A stretch of 64,000 bases of DNA from Flintibacter faecis (GTDB lineage Bacteria; Bacillota; Clostridia; Oscillospirales; Oscillospiraceae). The notes beneath the pieces were generated by a model. The model saw only the letters and a program-made list of their open reading frames with translations. It ran no database searches and had not been told where the DNA came from. Location: contig NZ_JACOPN010000009.1 in assembly GCF_014287875.1 (NCBI RefSeq), forward strand, positions 1-64,000, given 5' to 3'. Position numbers and translations under genes: made by a program. Numbering within the stretch: the first letter of the stretch is position 1; the number at the start of each line of letters is the position of its first letter. Shown piece after piece: positions 1-7,896 of this stretch.

Positions 1-546
1 GATCTTGTGGTACGGGATATTGATCTGCTGAAGAACCTTGGACGAGTGACCGTTTCATGGTCGATCAACACACTGGATGAAAATTTCAAGAACGATATGG
101 ACTCTGCTTCGAGCATTGAGCGGCGCATCGCTGCTATGAAGCAGGTATATGATGCAGGTATCCGTACAGTCTGTTTCGTATCTCCGGTATTCCCTGGCAT
201 CACGGATTTTGAATCCATCTTTGAGCGGGTAAAGGATCAGTGTGATCTGTTCTGGCTCGAAAACCTCAATCTTCGGGGCGGCTTCAAGAAGACGATCATG
301 GAATATATCGCCGGAAAATATCCTGACCTTGTACCGCTTTACGATGAGATCTATAACAAGCATAACCGCAGCTACTTTGAAGCGCTTGAAGTAAAAGCTG
401 AGGAAATGGCTAAGAAGTATGATTGTCCCTTTGTGGATAATGAAATGCCTTATGGAAGAGTCCCGCAGGGACATCCGGTGATCGTGGATTATTTCTATCA
501 TGAGGAAATCCGAGGGACAGAAAATACCGGAAAAAGAAATCGTTAA
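1..546 (+). CDS. Radical SAM protein, C-terminal part (mobile-pair type), cut by window edge
   Basis: The frame is open from base 1, so the N-terminus with the CxxxCxxC cluster motif lies outside the window. The visible part (about 180 residues) has the late half of a radical SAM barrel, with TVSWSINT, TVCFVSPVFPGITD and a C-terminal region ending HEEIRGTENTGKRNR. This resembles the B member of the radical SAM pairs found on Firmicute mobile elements (family knowledge, not checked by search). Base composition is clearly poorer in GC than the genes from 1.1 kb onward, suggesting acquired DNA. Function and substrate are unknown. Confidence 0.6.
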   Translation, partial: DLVVRDIDLLKNLGRVTVSWSINTLDENFKNDMDSASSIERRIAAMKQVYDAGIRTVCFVSPVFPGITDFESIFERVKDQCDLFWLENLNLRGGFKKTIMEYIAGKYPDLVPLYDEIYNKHNRSYFEALEVKAEEMAKKYDCPFVDNEMPYGRVPQGHPVIVDYFYHEEIRGTENTGKRNR

Positions 547-871
547 AGAGAAATTTTGTGAGAACTTTGAACGAGGGAGACTCCTCGTCCGAAGGTCAAG
601 AAGGTGCAATCGAGAAGATTTAAAACAATTCCACTTTGTTGAACTAAGCCGAGTATACCACATCCGCCAAGGAAAGAACATCCCTGGTATGACGACCAAG
701 TTCGCACAAAGCGAACTTGATTCCGCAGAACAAAAGGCAGGATACCACCGCCACGGTGATACCCTGCCTTTGTTCGTCTGCCGTTCTGAGCAGTCCTTTC
801 GCAAAACTTTCTGCGAACAAAAACATACCCGAACCCTTTTCATAAAGAACTGGGTTCGGGTACAAACTGTT
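547..871. other. Intergenic stretch between mobile-type gene and tRNA-Val
   Basis: No convincing gene. It holds a short inverted repeat AAGTTCGC/GCGAACTT near 701-721, a strong hairpin GGCAGG...CCTGCC at 736-768 flanked by A and T runs (possible bidirectional terminator), and the tRNA terminator described separately. A 133-codon open frame covering most of it reads through these hairpins and into the tRNA, and is not credible as a protein. Confidence 0.5.
819..860 (-). terminator. Terminator of tRNA-Val
   Basis: Read on the minus strand, CCCGAACCC (from 860) pairs with GGGTTCGGG (ending at 828) across a 15-nt loop and is followed by a T-rich stretch. It begins 11 nt after the tRNA CCA end. 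Confidence 0.7.
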
Positions 872-947
872 TGGTGGACGATACAGGACTTGAACCTGTG
901 ACCTCCCGCACGTCAAGCGGATGCTCTACCAGCTGAGCTAATCGTCC
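872..947 (-). tRNA. tRNA-Val (anticodon GAC)
   Basis: A 76-nt cloverleaf on the minus strand. The acceptor arms GGACGAT and ATCGTCC pair perfectly. The D arm holds AGCTCAGCTGGTAGAGC, the anticodon loop TTGACGT gives anticodon GAC, and the T arm holds GGTTCAAGTCC. The 3' CCA is encoded. It reads valine GUC/GUU codons. A consensus promoter lies upstream and a terminator downstream, so it is a single-gene unit. tRNA 3' ends are frequent integration sites, and the neighbouring DNA on that side carries a mobile-type gene. Confidence 0.95.
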
Positions 948-968
948 GTGCTCGTCAGAACATTGATT

Positions 969-997
969 AGTATAACTGCTGATGCAGCGTTTGTCAA
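969..997 (-). promoter_or_regulatory. Promoter of tRNA-Val
   Basis: Minus strand TTGACA (997-992), 17-nt spacer, TATACT (974-969). It lies about 20 nt upstream of the tRNA 5' end. Confidence 0.85.
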
Positions 998-1055
998 CAG
1001 TTTTTTTCGTTTTTTTGAAAAAACTCTGATTTTCTCACCAGCGGTCTGTTTGGGG

Positions 1056-1092
1056 GCAAAAAGCACCCCGGGACGGCTGGCATCCCGGGGTG
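1056..1092 (-). terminator. Terminator of the PPIase gene
   Basis: Minus strand hairpin with 10-bp perfect arms CACCCCGGGA/TCCCGGGGTG, followed by CTTTTTG. It starts 17 nt after the stop codon at 1109. Confidence 0.85.
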
Positions 1093-1108
1093 TTTGTTTG
1101 GGTTCAGA

Positions 1109-2596
1109 TCACTGGACGAACTTCAGGCCCAGGCCGGTGGTGTAGGACACCTTTTCCTTGGCGGCGTTCTGCCAGGTGGTGTAATCATTGTTCTCCATGG
1201 CGGTCTTGGCGGTGAGCTTCCACACGGGGTCGCCGTCCCGGCCCACGAAATACATGATGTGCCAGCCCTTCACGCTGCTGCCGGTGTTCTGAACGATACC
1301 GGTATCGCCGGGCCGGCGGGCGGCATCCAGGGCCCAGTCGGTAAAGGTGGACACATAGCCGGAGCCGGAGTAGATGTCGGTGATGAGACCGCCGTCGGCG
1401 GCGGAACCGGTGTCGGCGCTGTTGGCCTTGGCCAGTTCAGCAAAGGATTCCTGGGTGGCGGGGCCGGACTTCCACTGCTCCAGCAGCTCCTCGGCCTTTG
1501 TCTTGGCGGCGGCGTACTGGTCCTCGGTGGGCTCGGAGGCACCCTCGTCCTGCTCTGCAGCCACCAGGATGTGGCGGACGGTGGCGGTGTTCTCATCGTT
1601 GCGGGCGCGGCCCTCGAAGCGGACCACATAGTAATAATAGCTGGAAGGACCGGCATCATACTCGCTGAGGGTCACATCCTCCTTCTGGCGGGCGGTGTCC
1701 TGGGCCCACTGGGCATAGGAGGCAGAGGCCACGCTGCTGCCGGACATGACCTGAGAGACGCTGGGGTCGCCGGTGAGCTGGTCGGCGTACTCCTGGGCCA
1801 GCTGGGCGGGGTCCTCCCCGGCCTCCAGCTTGGACTGGAGCTCCTGGGCCTGGGCCTGCTTCTCGGTCTTGGCCTGCTCCAGGGCGGCGGTCTTCTCGTC
1901 GTCGGTCATCTCAATGGCGTTGCCGTCGGCATCCACGGTGTCCACCGTGGCGTTGAACACAAACTGAGTGAGGGTGTACTCGTCCAGGGTGTTGGCGTTC
2001 TCCTGGTAATACTTCTCATAGTCGGCATCGGAATAGCTCAGGCCATCCGAGAACTGGGTGGAGTACTCGCTCACCCGCATATCCCGGGTGAACAGCTCCA
2101 CCAGCCGGTCATAGGTCATATAGGGGCCGTAGTTGGCGCGGATAAAGGCATCCCGGCTCTGATAACCGGCAGAGACCCACTGCTCCTCCAGCTGCTTGAG
2201 CTGGTCGTCCACCTGGGTCTGGGTGTCGTCGGACATGGCAAAGCCCTCTTCCCCGGCCTGCTTATCCAGGGCGGCGCAGGTGACCAGGCGCTCCACAGCC
2301 TGGCTCTTCAGATAGTCATACATGGTCTCCCCGGTGGTGCTGTTCATGGTCATGGACTTCAGGGAGGAGGTGGAGCTGATGCCGTTTTGCAGCATCAGGC
2401 TGCGCAGGTAATACTGTACGTCGGCGGCGGAGTACTTCTCCCCGTCCACGGTGACGGCAGCGGCATTGCGCTGGATGATCCCGGTGTTCCAAACCAGCAG
2501 GAAAGCCACCAACACCACGCTCAGCACGCCCACTACGGCGTACTTCACGTTGCTGTGCTTCTCCTCCTGGGCTTTTTTGTGCTTGTTCTCACTCAC
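1109..2596 (-). CDS. Membrane-anchored parvulin-type peptidyl-prolyl isomerase (foldase, PrsA/SurA-like)
   Basis: A 495-residue extracytoplasmic folding factor. A short basic cytoplasmic head (about 1-17) is followed by one membrane segment (YAVVGVLSVVLVAFLLVWN, about 19-37) without a lipobox, so it is anchored by a signal-anchor rather than as a lipoprotein like Bacillus PrsA. A SurA-N-like helical region follows (about 45-310). The rotamase domain starts near TATVRHILVA (about 335) and runs to the C-terminus, with the parvulin hallmarks RHIL and GGLI. It likely helps secreted proteins fold outside the membrane. The start is ATG and the promoter is 55 nt upstream. Single-gene transcript with its own terminator. 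Confidence 0.85.
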   Translation of the reverse strand: MSENKHKKAQEEKHSNVKYAVVGVLSVVLVAFLLVWNTGIIQRNAAAVTVDGEKYSAADVQYYLRSLMLQNGISSTSSLKSMTMNSTTGETMYDYLKSQAVERLVTCAALDKQAGEEGFAMSDDTQTQVDDQLKQLEEQWVSAGYQSRDAFIRANYGPYMTYDRLVELFTRDMRVSEYSTQFSDGLSYSDADYEKYYQENANTLDEYTLTQFVFNATVDTVDADGNAIEMTDDEKTAALEQAKTEKQAQAQELQSKLEAGEDPAQLAQEYADQLTGDPSVSQVMSGSSVASASYAQWAQDTARQKEDVTLSEYDAGPSSYYYYVVRFEGRARNDENTATVRHILVAAEQDEGASEPTEDQYAAAKTKAEELLEQWKSGPATQESFAELAKANSADTGSAADGGLITDIYSGSGYVSTFTDWALDAARRPGDTGIVQNTGSSVKGWHIMYFVGRDGDPVWKLTAKTAMENNDYTTWQNAAKEKVSYTTGLGLKFVQ

Positions 2597-2650
2597 GGTT
2601 TGTTCAGTCCTCTCAAAGTGATGGCTGCCCTTTGGCGGCGTTTCCAGGGT

Positions 2651-2687
2651 ATTATACTAAAAAACCGCCCCGATGACAAGAGGGCGG
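2651..2687 (-). promoter_or_regulatory. Promoter of the PPIase gene, overlapping a hairpin
   Basis: Minus strand TTGTCA (2679-2674), 17-nt spacer, TATAAT (2656-2651). The -35 and spacer lie inside a hairpin with arms CCGCCC (2665-2670) and GGGCGG (2682-2687) followed by six Ts. The same bases can therefore act as a terminator for upstream minus-strand transcripts and as a promoter. Confidence 0.75.
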
Positions 2688-2768
2688 CGGCATCTGTGGC
2701 ACGGATTTACATTTTGTTTACGTTATTTTTTGTCTTCCGCCCTGACCTCCATAAACGGAAAACCGTGC

Positions 2769-2803
2769 AAAAGAAAGGACCGCAGCGCCTGTGCGCCGCG
2801 GCC
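2769..2803 (-). terminator. Terminator downstream of 6S RNA
   Basis: Minus strand hairpin GGCCGCGGCGC / GCGCTGCGGTCC with loop ACAG, followed by TTTCTTTT. It sits about 20 nt beyond the 6S 3' end. Confidence 0.75.
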
Positions 2804-2824
2804 AAAAGAATTTCTTTTTCTATA

Positions 2825-3017
2825 TCCCCCGCTCTGGCCGTGTGAACCCGTTTAGAACCTGCACGAAATGGCAGGTGGGTCGCTTCCACGCCGTTTATCT
2901 GCTTCCAACTTCCAACGCACCTCAAAGGGGGCCGGGAGGCCTGCAAGCCACGCCGTGAGTTGGCGTCCCGTTTAAGAAATGTGGGTTTAAAAGAGCCCAT
3001 CACGCACCGAGCAGGAA
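2825..3017 (-). ncRNA. ssrS: 6S RNA (RNA polymerase regulator)
   Basis: About 190 nt without an ORF. The ends form a closing stem: CCTGCTC near the 5' end (3015-3009) pairs with GAGCGGG near the 3' end, and GTGA pairs with TCAC just inside. The internal sequence ACCCACATTTCTTAAACGGG is typical of clostridial 6S RNAs as I remember them (family knowledge). 6S RNA binds the housekeeping sigma-RNA polymerase holoenzyme by mimicking an open promoter. It starts only about 15 nt after the DUF1292 stop codon and no good promoter is visible there, so it may be processed from the DUF1292 transcript. A terminator follows. End positions are approximate. Confidence 0.7.
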
Positions 3018-3031
3018 GATATGTGGTGCGT

Positions 3032-3346
3032 TTATTGATCGTCCTCGTCCTCGAAGAAGCGCTCCATAAACAGATTATAGATGGCATCCAGCTCCTCGTC
3101 CGTGTCCGGGGTGGAGAGGATCTCCTCGCCGTTCTCCTCGATGGCCTTCATGATGACCAGACCGAACTCCTCGTCGTCCGCATCCACGTCCACGGGCTCT
3201 CCGGTCTCCTCATCCTCTTCCACAGCGGGAAGCATGGCATAATAGGTGACGCCCTCGTGCTCCAGGGTGTCGATCAGCTCCAACTCGAATTCGTTGCCGT
3301 CTTCGTCGGTGACTGAGATAAAATCGGGGCCGAACTCTTCACTCAT
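3032..3346 (-). CDS. DUF1292 family protein (YrzB-like)
   Basis: 104 residues, very acidic, with the DUF1292 core TDEDGNEFELELIDTLEHEG followed by a strand-rich segment ending in IMKAIEENGEE and an acidic tail. The family is widespread in Firmicutes, and its function is not established. A good ribosome binding site (AAGGAGGTG) precedes the ATG. It appears co-transcribed with the 6S RNA immediately downstream. Confidence 0.85.
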   Translation of the reverse strand: MSEEFGPDFISVTDEDGNEFELELIDTLEHEGVTYYAMLPAVEEDEETGEPVDVDADDEEFGLVIMKAIEENGEEILSTPDTDEELDAIYNLFMERFFEDEDDQ

Positions 3347-3377
3347 GCAGAGGGCACCTCCTTGCTTTGATGACCCT

Positions 3378-3406
3378 ATTTTACCCCGTCAGCGGAAAAA
3401 ATGCAA
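3378..3406 (-). promoter_or_regulatory. Promoter of DUF1292 / 6S RNA unit
   Basis: Minus strand TTGCAT (3406-3401), 17-nt spacer, TAAAAT (3383-3378), about 30 nt upstream of the start codon. Confidence 0.7.
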
Positions 3407-3621
3407 GAGCCGGGGCTGTAAATTTTTGCAGAGCAAATTTTGGGCAGTTTTACCGGCTTTTTTGTGCATACCTTATCCGCTTCCGTACACTTTATCCTGG
3501 CAGTAAAATTCCTCCGATCATCCATGTCGTTTAATCAAGTCATACAAACGATACATGTGAACAGTATTATGTCATTCAACAAAACGGTAAAATAGATTCA
3601 GAACAGAAAGGTGGCGAGAGG

Positions 3622-3930
3622 ATGGATACACTTCAGCGGCTGCACCAGCTATTGGACGAGCGGGGATGGTCGGAATACCGGCTGGCCAAGAATTGCGGTC
3701 TTTCCAACTCCACCATTGCAAACATCTACCACCGCAACACGGTTCCGTCCATCACCACGCTGGAAGCGATCTGTGCCGGATTCGGCATCTCCCTGTCTCA
3801 ATTCTTTGCTGAGGGAGAAATGGTAGAATTGACACCGGAACTGAAAGAGCTGTTCGACAGCTGGGTAGACTTGACGCTGCCGCAAAAGGCCGCCATTCTG
3901 CAAACGATAAAAGCCATGCGCCACAATTAA
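3622..3930 (+). CDS. Small XRE-family helix-turn-helix regulator
   Basis: 102 residues. The XRE DNA-binding fold covers about residues 4-62: RLHQLLDERGWSEYRLAKN, recognition helix LSNSTIANIYHRN, then TTLEAICAGFGISLSQFF. A short C-terminal helical part (ELTPELKELFDSW, LPQKAAILQTIKAM) probably serves dimerisation or control. The ATG at 3622 is preceded by AAAGGTGGCGAGAGG. It is a single gene with a terminator. An inverted repeat TCGTTT-13-AAACGA upstream (3527-3551) could be its operator, which is inference only. Targets unknown. Confidence 0.8.
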   Translation: MDTLQRLHQLLDERGWSEYRLAKNCGLSNSTIANIYHRNTVPSITTLEAICAGFGISLSQFFAEGEMVELTPELKELFDSWVDLTLPQKAAILQTIKAMRHN

Positions 3931-3943
3931 AATCGACTTTTGG

Positions 3944-3971
3944 GGAAGCCCGCTCTGGGCTTCCTCTTTTT
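3944..3971 (+). terminator. Terminator of the XRE gene
   Basis: GGAAGCCC (3944-3951) pairs with GGGCTTCC (3957-3964) across a 5-nt loop, followed by TCTTTTT. Confidence 0.85.
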
Positions 3972-4004
3972 CGCAATTGCGGGGACGATATGTTTTCTGC
4001 AACA

Positions 4005-4275
4005 TCAGCCTCCCTTGTCAAAGGCCGATTCCCCTTATCAAGGGGAAATGTCCCGAAGGGACAAAAGGGATAGGGCTAGGTGGCACGGGCGCAGCCCGTG
4101 ACGGAAGGATTCCGGCCACAGGAAAGCTGCCAGGAAACCGGGTCCCTCAGTCAGCTTCGCTGACAGCCCCTTTTCACAAAGGGGCAAGGGACGAGAGTTA
4201 CGGATTGCCACGTCGACCCGCTGGGTCTCCTCGCAATGACAGAGCCGTGACTGAGAGGGTGGGCCGTTAAAACCG
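4005..4275. repeat. Mosaic intergenic repeat (copy 1)
   Basis: No gene. It is built from short palindromic modules that recur elsewhere in the window: CCGATTCCCCTTATCAAGGG plus TCCCGAAGGGAC (also near 31030-31070), GGCACGGGCGCAGCCCGTG (inverted near 31210-31230), CAGTCAGCTTCGCTGAC (inverted near 31145-31163), and the arm GGATTGCCACGTCG...CTCCTCGCAATGACA (4201-4241) of the 162-bp element described at 37957. It reads as an assembly of REP/MITE-like fragments. Confidence 0.8.
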
Positions 4276-4295
4276 CCCTCTGTCACAGCTTACAG

Positions 4296-4323
4296 TGGAC
4301 AAACGAGTAAAATATGGTATAAT
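4296..4323 (+). promoter_or_regulatory. Promoter of the penicillin-binding protein gene
   Basis: TGGACA (4296-4301), 16-nt spacer, TATAAT (4318-4323). It overlaps the apparent first codons of a longer open frame beginning at 4295, which argues that translation starts further down at 4445. Confidence 0.8.
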
Positions 4324-4444
4324 GTTATTTGTCTTTTTGCTGCTGCTTTGGGCAGCTGGGACAAAAGTACCCTGGAAAGTTTCGTTCTTTCCGTTCAATA
4401 TGACCGTCGAGGGCGGCTTGCCGCACCCGACTGGAGGTAACAAC

Positions 4445-7102
4445 GTGTCAGATCAGTATCATTCCGACCGCTCGCTTTATGAAAACAGCGACTATCCCCC
4501 CCGCCGCCATCCCAGCCGGGAGGCGGAGCACACCCACGAAGACCGCCGGGCCGCGCCGCGGCGGAGCCGCTCCCGCCGGCCGCGCCGGGAACACGGACGG
4601 CTGTCCTTTATCCTGGGCACTCTGCTGCTGGTATTCCTGTGCACAGGGGCCATTCTGTGCTGCTTTGCCGCCGTATATGTCAAAACGGTGATCTTCCCCA
4701 TGGCCGACCTGAGCCTGGACGACTTCACCCTGGGGCAAAACAGCGTGATGTATTACACCGACCCGGACACCGGGGAGGACAAGGAGCTGGTCACCCTCCT
4801 CAGCGACACCAGCTCCATCTGGGTGGACTATGACGACATCCCCCAGGATCTCATCAACGCCGCCGTGGCCATTGAGGACAAGCGGTTCTGGGACCACTCC
4901 GGCGTGGACTGGAGGCGCACATCCAAGGCTGTTCTGGACATGTTCACCGGCGGAGATATCTCCGGCGGGTCCACCATCACCCAGCAGCTCATCAAAAACC
5001 TCACCGGCTATAACGAGACCACCGTCAAGCGCAAGGTCACCGAGATCGTCCGGGCCCTGCGCTTCACCCAGAACAACTCCAAGGAGGACACCATCACCTG
5101 GTACCTCAACGTCATCCCCCTGGGCAGCCGGTGTGAGGGGGTTGGCTCCGCCGCCTACACCTATTTCGGCAAGTCCGTGTCCGAACTGGACCTGGCCGAG
5201 TGCGCCAGCCTGATCTCCATCACCAACAACCCCTCCCGCTACGGGCCCTATTCCCTGGCCCGGGTGAAAAACAAGGAGGGCGAGGTGTGGGATGCCAAGC
5301 AGTGGAACAAGTGGCGGCAGGAGAATGTGCTGGACCAGATGCTGGCCCAGGGCATGATCACCCAGGCCGAGCATGACCAGGCCGTGGCCGAAGAGCTGGT
5401 CTTCGTCCGGGGCGAAAACGCCGCCTCCAGCGAGCAGGAGGTGTATTCCTGGTATGAGGAGACCGTCCTGTCCGACGTGAAGCAGGATCTGAAAGAGAAG
5501 TATGACCTGTCCGACAAGCGGGTGGCCCAGCTGCTCAGCCGGGGCGGTCTGCGCATCTATACCTGTATCGATCCCAAGATCCAGGCCATCGCAGAGGAGG
5601 TCTATTCCAACCGGGCCAACCTGAACTATACCTCCGCCCGGGGCAACGCCATGCAGTCCTCCATCACCATCGTCGACAATTCCACCGGCGACGTGGTGGC
5701 CATTGTGGGCCAGTTCGGGGAAAAGACCCAGAACCTGCTGAATAACTACGCCAACACCGCCCAGCGGCAGCCGGGCTCGTCCTTAAAGCCCCTGTCTGTC
5801 TATTCCCCGGCCATCGAGCTGGGCAAGGTCTCCCCCATCTCGGTGGTGGATGACTACCCCTATAACGACAGCAACGGCACCGGCTGGCCCATCAACTCGG
5901 GTGCCGCCCGGTACAAGGGCCTGACCACGGTGCGCAGCGGCCTGACCCACTCGGTGAACACCATCGCCGTGCGCCTGCTGGCCGACATGGTCACCCCCCA
6001 GGAGAGCTTCAACTTTGTCCAGAACCGGTATCACATCGATTTGGTAGACTCTATGATCTCCAAAAACGGTAAGGTGAGCAGCGATATCGACGTGGCCCCT
6101 CTGGCCATGGGCGGCCTGACCAAGGGCGTGTGTACCCGTGACATGGCCGAAGCCTTTGCCACCTTCCCCAACAAGGGCGTGTACACCTATTCCCGCACCT
6201 ATACCCGGGTGGAGGACAGCACGGGCAAGGTCCTGCTGGACAACAGCACCGTGCATGAGCCCGTCATCAAGGAGTCCACCGCCTATTATATGAACTCCAT
6301 GCTCCGGGACGTGGTCACCAGCGGTACGGGCTACGAGGCCGCCCTGTCCAACATGACCGCCGCCGGCAAGACGGGTACTACCAGCCAGAACTATGACCGG
6401 TGGTTCGTGGGCTATACCCCCTATTACACCGCTGCCGTTTGGACCGGCTATGATCAGAACGAGAAGATGCGCACCTCGGGCAACCCCGCCGCCCAGCTGT
6501 GGAAAAAGGTGATGAGCCAGGTCCACCAGGGGCTGGAAAACAAGTCCTTCTTCTCTGCCAACGGCCTGAAGAGCGTGCAGTACTGCCTGGACAGCGGCAT
6601 GCTGGCCACAGAGTACTGCGCCATGGACCCCCGGGGCAGCCGTGCCGCCAGCGACTCCGTCTTCCAGAGCGACGTGCCCACCGGGGCCTGCACCATCCAC
6701 ACCGCCGACAGTGTGGTGCGCATGTGCAAGGACTCCCCCATTCTGGGCTCTAACGGCAATCCCACCGGACTCTATCACCTGGCCGGGGAGTACTGCCCGG
6801 AGGAGAGCATCATCACCATGTGCCTGCCCGACTATGACCGCAAGCAGATCGGCACCGCCACCGCCAATGACAACATGTACCGCAAGAGCGTGGTGGAGTC
6901 CTACGGCAGCTGTGAGGTCCACACCTCCAGCACTGTGGTCCCCGACCCGGCCCCCGCTGACCCGGAAGACCCGGACGAGCCCGCCCCCGATCCCTCCGGC
7001 TCCAGCACCGACCCCGCCGCTCCCAGCGAGCCCGGTGGAAACACCGGTGGACAGACCCAGCCCACCACACCGGAGCCGCCCCCCTCTCAGGACATCGGGT
7101 GA
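4445..7102 (+). CDS. Class A penicillin-binding protein (PBP1A type, transglycosylase/transpeptidase)
   Basis: 885 residues from the GTG at 4445, which has the ribosome binding site GGAGGT; an in-frame ATG at 4295 lies within the promoter. A basic, proline-rich cytoplasmic head (1-50) is followed by one membrane segment (about 52-80). The GT51 transglycosylase domain has the catalytic-region motif EDKRFWDH (about 143) and GGSTITQQ (about 174). The transpeptidase carries the three penicillin-binding motifs: SSLK (about 445), SVN (about 502) and KTGT (about 641). The tail (about 840-885) is a Pro/Asp/Ser-rich linker, probably disordered. It polymerises and cross-links peptidoglycan outside the membrane. 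Single-gene unit. Confidence 0.93.
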   Translation: MSDQYHSDRSLYENSDYPPRRHPSREAEHTHEDRRAAPRRSRSRRPRREHGRLSFILGTLLLVFLCTGAILCCFAAVYVKTVIFPMADLSLDDFTLGQNSVMYYTDPDTGEDKELVTLLSDTSSIWVDYDDIPQDLINAAVAIEDKRFWDHSGVDWRRTSKAVLDMFTGGDISGGSTITQQLIKNLTGYNETTVKRKVTEIVRALRFTQNNSKEDTITWYLNVIPLGSRCEGVGSAAYTYFGKSVSELDLAECASLISITNNPSRYGPYSLARVKNKEGEVWDAKQWNKWRQENVLDQMLAQGMITQAEHDQAVAEELVFVRGENAASSEQEVYSWYEETVLSDVKQDLKEKYDLSDKRVAQLLSRGGLRIYTCIDPKIQAIAEEVYSNRANLNYTSARGNAMQSSITIVDNSTGDVVAIVGQFGEKTQNLLNNYANTAQRQPGSSLKPLSVYSPAIELGKVSPISVVDDYPYNDSNGTGWPINSGAARYKGLTTVRSGLTHSVNTIAVRLLADMVTPQESFNFVQNRYHIDLVDSMISKNGKVSSDIDVAPLAMGGLTKGVCTRDMAEAFATFPNKGVYTYSRTYTRVEDSTGKVLLDNSTVHEPVIKESTAYYMNSMLRDVVTSGTGYEAALSNMTAAGKTGTTSQNYDRWFVGYTPYYTAAVWTGYDQNEKMRTSGNPAAQLWKKVMSQVHQGLENKSFFSANGLKSVQYCLDSGMLATEYCAMDPRGSRAASDSVFQSDVPTGACTIHTADSVVRMCKDSPILGSNGNPTGLYHLAGEYCPEESIITMCLPDYDRKQIGTATANDNMYRKSVVESYGSCEVHTSSTVVPDPAPADPEDPDEPAPDPSGSSTDPAAPSEPGGNTGGQTQPTTPEPPPSQDIG

Positions 7103-7127
7103 GACAAACCCATTTCGTTATCCACAC

Positions 7128-7172
7128 AAGGCCCTCCGTTTGGGGAAACCCAGGCGGAGGGCCTTGGTTTTA
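7128..7172 (+). terminator. Terminator of the PBP gene
   Basis: AAGGCCCTCCG pairs perfectly with CGGAGGGCCTT (7155-7165), followed by GGTTTTA. Confidence 0.85.
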
Positions 7173-7294
7173 TTCCGCGGGGATACCCCCTGTTGTCTCT
7201 GCGAAAACATCTGTTTCTGTGTATTGTTGTACAATTCGACGGAAGGGGGAAAAATACGGCTGAATTTTTTTACACTTGTTGGGGAAAGTAACCG

Positions 7295-7323
7295 TTGCGC
7301 CCTCCTCCGACCTGTGCTACAAT
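7295..7323 (+). promoter_or_regulatory. Promoter of the ACT / hom / lysC group
   Basis: TTGCGC (7295-7300), 17-nt spacer, TACAAT (7318-7323), about 70 nt ahead of the ACT-protein start codon. Confidence 0.65.
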
Positions 7324-7391
7324 AGTTCCCATCGGAAAACAAATGCCCGCGCAACACGGACACGCAGGGCGAGTAGACTGGAGGAGAGGCC

Positions 7392-7832
7392 ATGAACACG
7401 CCGGCAAAGTATTTCATCGTAGAGGCCGACGCCATGCCCGAGATTTTCCGCAAGGTGGCCGAGGCCAAACGCCTGCTGGAGACCGGGGAGGAAACTACCG
7501 TAAACAGTGCCACTCGGGTCGTAGGCATCAGCCGCAGCGCCTTTTATAAATATAAGGACTCTGTCCGCCCCTTCAACGACATGCTTCACGGGCGCATCGT
7601 CACGTTCCAGATCCTGTTGAAGGATGAGCCGGGCATTCTGTCCGGCGTGCTGAACGTGTTCGCCGGGACGGGCGTGAACATCCTCACCATCAACCAGAAC
7701 ATCCCCGCCAACGGCTGCGCCGTGGTCACCATGACTGCGGAGACCTCTACACTCCGCCGCTCTCTGGAGGATGTCCTGGGGGATGCCAAGGCCAGCCCCG
7801 GGGTGCTCAAGTGCGAGATACTGGCCGGATGA
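7392..7832 (+). CDS. ACT-domain protein (UPF0735 / PheB-like)
   Basis: 146 residues. The N-terminal part (about 1-65) carries a helix-turn-helix-like segment, VGISRSAFYKYKD. The C-terminal ACT domain (about 68-146) begins RIVTFQILLKDEPGILSGVL, with the usual glycine before the ligand-binding helix. The family is commonly found directly upstream of homoserine dehydrogenase in Firmicutes, as here (65 nt gap). It may sense an aspartate-family amino acid. A regulatory role is inferred, not shown. RBS GGAGAGG precedes the ATG. Confidence 0.85.
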   Translation: MNTPAKYFIVEADAMPEIFRKVAEAKRLLETGEETTVNSATRVVGISRSAFYKYKDSVRPFNDMLHGRIVTFQILLKDEPGILSGVLNVFAGTGVNILTINQNIPANGCAVVTMTAETSTLRRSLEDVLGDAKASPGVLKCEILAG

Positions 7833-7896
7833 TCTTCGACTTTCGGCGGCGGGCCGGACAGCCCGACCGCAAGACAGAAACTATGAGGTGAATGCA

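Noticed and set aside
500..901. A 133-codon plus-strand frame after the radical SAM gene
   Set aside because: It reads through two hairpins and into the tRNA, and has no RBS.
1094..2845. A 583-codon plus-strand frame opposite the PPIase gene and 6S RNA
   Set aside because: Shadow of the PPIase gene; it runs through the promoter, a terminator and the start of the RNA gene.
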